Source: Trichoplax adhaerens (taxonomy: Eukaryota; Placozoa; Uniplacotomia; Trichoplacea; Trichoplacidae). From it: a stretch of DNA of 64,000 nucleotides. Position numbers and translations under genes: made by a program. How positions within the stretch are numbered: position 1 is the stretch's first letter; each line of letters starts with the position of its first letter. This document shows, piece by piece, positions 58,800-64,000 of the stretch. Location of the stretch: the NCBI RefSeq assembly GCF_000150275.1, contig NW_002060953.1:2106064-2170063 (forward strand), in the 5' to 3' direction. A model generated the notes under the pieces. It saw only the letters and a program-made list of their open reading frames with translations, ran no database searches and was not told the DNA's origin.

Positions 58800-61700
58800 C
58801 TAAGCTGCAGTTCCTTGTCCTAAATCGCTTGTTGATATAGTTAGCATGGCCTTTGAATGATCACTACCGCCATTAGCTTCCTCTACTCCTGGGGAAATAT
58901 TGGACGTGTTTCGGACAGAAAGTTCATCATTTCCCACCAGTAAGTCTTCGTCACTTGTCTCAAAGTTTGAGTCCTAAACCAGATAAAATTGTCAAAAATT
59001 TGCCGGATTTTAATCGCGGACACAAGAATGATGCAAAATTTTTCATCTAAAATAAGGACTACTGTACTGACAATACGTTATCTGTCACGTTACCCTATCT
59101 AAGGTCTCATATTTCGTCTTAAAACAAGTACCAAGCCGTTGAAATCGCGTACCCTCAAAAGGATTTATTGAGCTATGAACAAATATTGGCAACATATATT
59201 TACGAAGAAGTTAAGGATCATGAAAACAATCGATTAATGGCAATAAATTCATAATTAATTTAAAATCCTAAATTGGTAATGAAATATCTTTTTTGAAAGG
59301 ATATCCTTTGTCAAAATTGATCCAAACACTAGCCAATGCAGATCGATCACCAACGCTTGATGAGGTTGCTGCATATGGATTATTTGGCATAGGCTCGGGC
59401 AACGATTTCTGAAACAAATTTGAAATTCAATATAGATCAACGTTAAAATTTGTATTACTACAACAATATTATACAGTAGAATCAGCTCAATGATTGGATA
59501 CTGATGCACATACTTGGCTTTCTTCTTCTTCTTCTTCTTCTTCTTCTTGGCCAACTCTGTTATAATTTCAGTAATATTAAAGTTATGATATTGTCACCTT
59601 AGCAAATGCCATGACGTCGCTATTGATTTAATCTTACCGGATTTTAAGTAATAGCAACATTTGCGTAGTTGCGCCACCATTGATTAAGACAGTTATGAAT
59701 ACAATCATTAATGTTGTAGTAAACATTAGTTGACGGCTTTCACTGGATGTATTACGAATAGCCAAAGCAAATGCAATCGCACCACGCAACCCTATCGGTC
59801 CCAGTAAGCAAAATTTAATGAGTGTTTGACAGGTCTAGACCCTATAATGTATAAATACAATGCACGCAGCATTACCTGCAAAGAACATCATATGCTGTAG
59901 ATTGTAGCCAATCTTACTTCGGCGGGCTCTATTCAGGATAAAACTAAGCGGATAAACATTACATAGACGACCGACAAACATTGCCAGCTAGATTTTCCGT
60001 AAAGGACAATACACCTCAATCATTGACTGCAACATTGCCAATCTTAAGATAAACAAGGTAGTTGTGTATAAAAAGTAAATAACACTATCTGAGGAGGATA
60101 CAAATGCAAAGGCGATAAAACCCATGTACCAACGATGATAAGGAAAGACGAAAAACGAAAGTCCCATGTAGGAAAATATGAAGTTTTCGGCTAAAAAGTT
60201 GAAGACTTCAAATAACTATCAAAATCAACAAGATTATAAATCAGATTTAAAATTAGGATGATTTCAATTTTCGATTGCTCGGCAAAAGATTGACAAAGTC
60301 GGAGTACATAAAGTTCAACCTGTTTGGTTCTTTTCTTGGATTCATCCGATAAGTTTTTATAAGTGTAATGTGATTGAGTAATTCCACAAAACAAAATCGC
60401 GACAATACCTGAAATGATTGATCAATGCAAATATCAATGGTTATGCATGTACTCAAATAGAATACAAAATCGTCCTTTTCACTGTAGTTATCAATTTTCA
60501 ACCTACCAGTCAACCCTAATGCTTCAGCAACAAGGAAAGTGGAGTATGACATAATGGCAAAAATGGCAGTTTCCAGTAATGGATATTCCTTAATACTTGT
60601 TAGTTTGGTAATGTGCACATTTATTAAGGTCAACAATAAAACATGAATACAGATGACAACTGGCCAAATTCGTAAACACTACTGTTAAACCATTGTAAAC
60701 ATCAATGAAGGATATCAAAGCCGTGAGTAGTCCCATTAAACAACCAATACCGAAAGAGCCAACAAATATGCCAATAAAGATGCCAATCGATCGAAACAAT
60801 GCTCCAGCATCAAAGACACCTTCGCCCTCGGCAGAGTACGGCGAATAAGTTAAGATGGAGCTATAGAGGTAGCAAAAATGAATTGACAGTGGTTAGATTA
60901 TCTGACAAATGGTGGATGAATGTTTGCATATTGTAGACAACCAGAGCTTAACTAAGCACTTTATTCAAGCTACAAACCTATACAGAACAATGGCTACAGC
61001 ATCATTTAAGACACTTTCACCAAAAACGAGAGCATACAGTTTGGAATCGACGTGTAGATCGTGAAAGATGGCCAAGACAGTGACTGCAAGTATACCAAAA
61101 ATGGTATTTGTTTAATAAGCAATGCATGATGAGAGAGTTAATACTATGCGAAGCAGCGATTCAATTTCTAATGCAACCAGACTCATTCTATAACAGTGCT
61201 ATACCGGGATCAGTAGCGGAAATCATCGCTCCAAAGAGTAGACAATCGACAAAGTTGAAGCCATTTACACTTCGAATTCTTGACACAAATGCATACATAA
61301 TACCACTATATAATTAGTAGAAAAAAGAAGTGTTATACGGTATCATTATGCCGATCGATTTTACAAGTAGTGAGTTGCATCAATACACTCTTACAGTTCC
61401 ATAAATCAAAGCCTATCTATACTGTAATATATCAATCACCGATCATCATCAAGATTAAATTTTATCATCTACTGCAGTGCTAAAGATATGTTGTTTGCAA
61501 TAGAATGAATGTGACTGTAATACTAAAGACTTGGCATTCACACTTGATTCGGCAGCATTATTTATTTCAGGATGTACAGCAAAAATAGTCGATAACTTAC
61601 CCAATGACAAAGCACGAGATGGTTGTACCAATCATAGCAAATAAGAGAATTGATCCAAAGTTGCGAAAGAAATGCCTCTACGAGTATCAAAGTCAAAGCA

Positions 61701-63319
61701 ATAATACCCAATTGTTTAATAATTTAAGAAGGATTAGTGGTTTTACAGCTCTCTTTTATGTAAACTGATGGCAAAGCAATAAACTTGCTGAATAAGTTAT
61801 ACAATCTCAAATTAATCCCATTTTTTAACAATATCGTTTTTAACACGCTATCGAGTATGAAATCACAGAGGTGATTGATGTCGAAGCTGAGTGTCAATTT
61901 GACCCTAACCGATATCGTAAACTTACACGTCTCAAATCATAGCCGGCATAGAATATAATTGGAGGGAGTAAGACATAAAAAAATACTTCAGGATCAAATA
62001 CCACCTGCCCCATTCCAAAGCAAGATTACCAAAATTGTTTATAAGAGTAAGATAAGAAAAAAAAAATGGATCGATTAGATAATGGTAAGAATTTTCTTTC
62101 TTTTCAGATAACAAAATTCTATACTCTATGGTAGAGGTGAAATTTCGAAATGGACTGAGAACGGTTGAAACATTGATTGATGTTTTATCCTTCTTTTACT
62201 CTAATCCACTAGCTAATGAAGTTGTCCATGTCAACCATCATTGCATGGAAAAAGATAAACTACCCAATATGGCCTACATCATCAGATAATCATGGTTGAA
62301 CTTACCCTATCGACTAGTTGTGATTGGGGGACGCGTGGCGTTTCGTTGTTATAAGTTGCAGATAACTTGTAGGCATAAGTAACATTGTCGCGAACGACAT
62401 AAAGCTCTGAAGGGATTGTTCTATTGGTGGTATTAACAGGGCAAGTATAGGTCAGTCCAGTCTGATTGGGATGGCTTGTATACCGGATTAGCGCTCCCAT
62501 GATTAAACCTATTGGCATGTACAAAACGTAAACAACAACGGATTAGTTTAGACTGCAAGTAAGAACGATGATGGAGAAGTAAACGGCTAGACTGATGTGA
62601 GTTATATCTTTGTTGCAAGGAGTCATGCCCTGCCGAGTTCAAACACAACATTGAATTCAACACGGTGTTAGGCAATATTAGGCTACTCCATCCATTTCCG
62701 AATGGATGGAGAGCTACAGGGTGCCCCATCCTTTCGCTATGGAAATGACTACAAGTATACAATGTAGAGAGACAACAGTGAGCATACGGAATGGACAAGT
62801 TATGTAAAGCATTTCAGTCAACATAAACTGAAACTATGATGTCATCAGAATGACAAATTTCGAACATCTGATTGAAGATGAAGACTGAAAATGGATATCC
62901 AAAAGGGATGGCTGTGCAAGAGATGAATCCAGCCGTAGCCGAGAATGTTTTGAAGAAACAAACACGCCAATTGGATCATCCTCCAATGCATTGTAGCTTG
63001 CATACCGTCGTGCACAATCAAGACTATGTCGACGCCATCCACCATAAAGACAGTGCATGGAAAAAGGCTTACCGTAAATCATGGCTAATCCTGTTTCATG
63101 GATAAATCGAATTCGTTTGACTTTAAATCTCCAAATGGTTAAAACGGTAATTAACAGGAGAAAGAGTAGCGCCATCAACATGACACTGTCCATTCGATGT
63201 TGACCTTCTACACGCAGCTCGGTACTGCCTTCATAATTGGTCGATTGTTGGATAGAATAAGGCAAAGCAGTGAGTAGGATGAGTAAACTAAGGATAGACT
63301 GGCCATTAATGAGCGACAT
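58800..63319 (-). CDS. SLC9A6/7/9: Endosomal-type Na+/H+ exchanger (SLC9A6/7/9), 652 aa, 16 exons
   Basis: Minus-strand exons: 63319-63073, 62508-62306, 62004-61927, 61677-61601, 61305-61205, 61083-60978, 60860-60716, 60612-60507, 60408-60320, 60215-60102, 59987-59876, 59791-59638, 59556-59514, 59408-59305, 59199-59094 and 58973-58800. Every junction keeps phase, giving 653 codons with the stop. Fourteen introns are ordinary; two have U12-type signals. The protein exchanges luminal H+ for Na+/K+ across endosomal membranes in this family. Landmarks are a hydrophobic N-terminus, [64 protein letters not shown] and [11 protein letters not shown]. The loop-rich exon 2 has several N-x-T/S sites. 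The tail has W-I-N-F-D, then N-D-E-L. The start ATG has an ACC context. Human members are about 645-700 residues. Confidence 0.93.
59200..59304 (-). other. U12-type intron of the exchanger, unusual AT-AA ends
   Basis: Intron 14, 105 bases. The 5' end on the minus strand is ATATCCTTTC, matching the minor-spliceosome donor consensus. A branch-site-like TCCTTAAC lies about 11 bases before the exon. The expected exon joint (F-D-K-G-Y-M-L-P aligned with F-D-H-K-Y-L-K-P in vertebrate members) puts the 3' end at AA. A four-base ATAT repeat at both edges makes the exact joint ambiguous. No GT donor exists in the right place. Confidence 0.7.
59514..59556 (-). repeat. Coding GAA microsatellite in a 43-base exon
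   Basis: Exon 13 of the exchanger contains nine GAA codons (nine Glu) between R-V-G-Q and S-Q. The plus strand shows the TTC run at 59520-59546. It lies in the cytoplasmic tail just after the membrane domain. Confidence 0.85.
60613..60715 (-). other. U12-type AT-AC intron of the exchanger
   Basis: Intron 7, 103 bases. The minus strand begins ATATCCTTCA and ends GTGCAC. A branch-site-like ACCTTAAT sits with its branch adenosine about 11 bases before the exon. It joins T-A-L to I-T-K-L, which aligns with the T-A-L-V-T-K-F-T-K-L of vertebrate members. No GT-AG alternative gives this joint. Confidence 0.85.
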
Positions 63320-64000
63320 GGTGGGACCTGAACGACTGGATGTTGCACTACACAACTGCAATCTTGAAATAAAGATCGGAATAAATTGATTGGAATGGCC
63401 GCGGGATTCCTTTTCTACTTGAGATCAAGTCCTAGATCGGATCGGAGATGAATGCGTCCTCAAGCCCGGTACCCCAGTACAGTACCGAATCGAACCCAAT
63501 ATGGAACTCTATATGGACGAGTCAAAGTCTAGCTTGAACAGAGTAAATGCCAATCTACGTTACCCTACTCTACTGTACCTCAAGGACAAGAGTCATGATT
63601 GAGTAGCACTACTGGCAGTCTTCAACGGAGTCAGAATGGGCGGAAAGGACAGAGTGGACACAGTACTTTGTACTGTACTGAGCCAGGCACCACGATACTG
63701 TACTGTACATACTGTACCGTACAGTACTGTACTACAGTTAGACTCGAGAAAGGTTCGGTTCAATACATTTATGGTCTACTGTATGTCTACAGTATGTGCG
63801 TACAGTACAGAGTACTGTAGCATCGGTACTCAAGACACCCTGTTGTACTGTACTGTGAGAACTGGTACGCCCACAGTTCATGGTGACTATATTAATGCAC
63901 AATATACTAGGTATAGCCAGCTTTCGATCATAATTTTTGTCACTACCGGTAAAAACGACAGTGCAGAGTACTGTAGCGTCGTGATACTCACGACACCCTG
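63320..64000. promoter_or_regulatory. Upstream region of the exchanger, GTAC-palindrome rich
   Basis: About 200 bases just upstream of the start codon (63362-63560) look less AT-rich than the rest and contain GATCGGATCGGAGATG and GGTACC motifs, consistent with a promoter. Beyond that lies a palindrome-rich repeat (next entry). Other short open frames here, such as 63599-63820, are by-products of that repeat. Confidence 0.45.
63465..64000. repeat. GTAC/TACTGTA palindromic repeat running off the window
   Basis: Dense runs of GTACTGTAC and TACAGTAC words, each near-palindromic. A longer block, CAGAGTACTGTAGC through GACACCCTG, occurs at about 63808-63842 and again at 63964-64000, a period near 156 bases. 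The array is cut by the window end. Confidence 0.8.

Noticed and set aside
59268-59408. Treating exchanger exon 14 as the last exon, ending at the in-frame TAG at 59268
   Set aside because: A U12-type donor at 59304 joins it in phase to an exon that aligns with the conserved tail, and total length then matches the family.
59255-59554. Minus-strand open frame with a poly-lysine start
   Set aside because: It is the wrong frame of exchanger exons 13 and 14 plus the intron between them; the correct frame reads the same repeat as glutamate.
60191-60394. Stand-alone 67-codon minus-strand frame
   Set aside because: It is exchanger exon 9 with read-through into the next intron.
63599-63820. 73-codon open frame near the right end
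   Set aside because: It is made of the GTAC palindromic repeat and has low-complexity Y/T/C composition; no family resemblance.

Overview
The window is eukaryotic nuclear DNA, AT-rich by eye. Three gene families carry spliceosomal introns of about 80 bases to 4 kb, all identifiable from conserved animal proteins: theta-class glutathione transferase, the VAT1 quinone-oxidoreductase family, and an endosomal-type Na+/H+ exchanger (SLC9A6/7/9). Together with large single-exon TPR and NACHT genes this suggests an early-branching animal, most simply a placozoan of the Trichoplax type. The species is an inference.

Bases 1-10,720 hold a tandem segmental duplication. Each unit carries a long single-exon gene whose C-terminal half has a zinc-deaminase signature (H-x-E, then C-x2-C after 21 residues). 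The right copy (7543-10020) is intact. The left copy (1603-4144) has two single-base frameshifts and has lost the zinc-ligand histidine. Bases 11,285-16,126 (minus strand) encode a 1613-residue protein that is almost wholly 42-residue TPRs. A 512-base near-identical copy of part of this gene lies just beyond its 3' end, and its reading frame breaks there.

Bases 16,127-41,000 are gene-poor and rich in diverged repeats: a ~175-190 bp family in several clusters, an alternating A/B repeat, and a dispersed three-copy repeat. Two related genes lie in this part. One (24133-25554) is an intact 473-residue protein. The other (30081-35500) is a three-times-frameshifted gene with a restriction-endonuclease-like N-terminus, a NACHT/STAND ATPase and the same C-terminal module as the first. 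They share 5' flanks, starts and 3' flanks. A 79-residue open frame at 20911-21150 has a decayed copy at 39558-39790.

Bases 41,000-64,000 are housekeeping. Two tandem theta GST genes (minus strand, four exons each, 231 residues each) are followed by a nine-exon VAT1 homologue (plus strand, 396 residues) with a minisatellite in its 4-kb first intron. A convergent sixteen-exon SLC9A6/7/9-type exchanger (minus strand, 652 residues) comes last; two of its introns have minor-spliceosome (U12-type) signals. The right end is a GTAC-palindrome-rich repeat upstream of the exchanger.

The left half looks like an accessory island of possible intracellular-immunity genes (deaminase, nuclease-STAND, TPR scaffold) undergoing duplication and decay. 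The right half is conserved animal metabolism and transport. The functional link within the island is inference.
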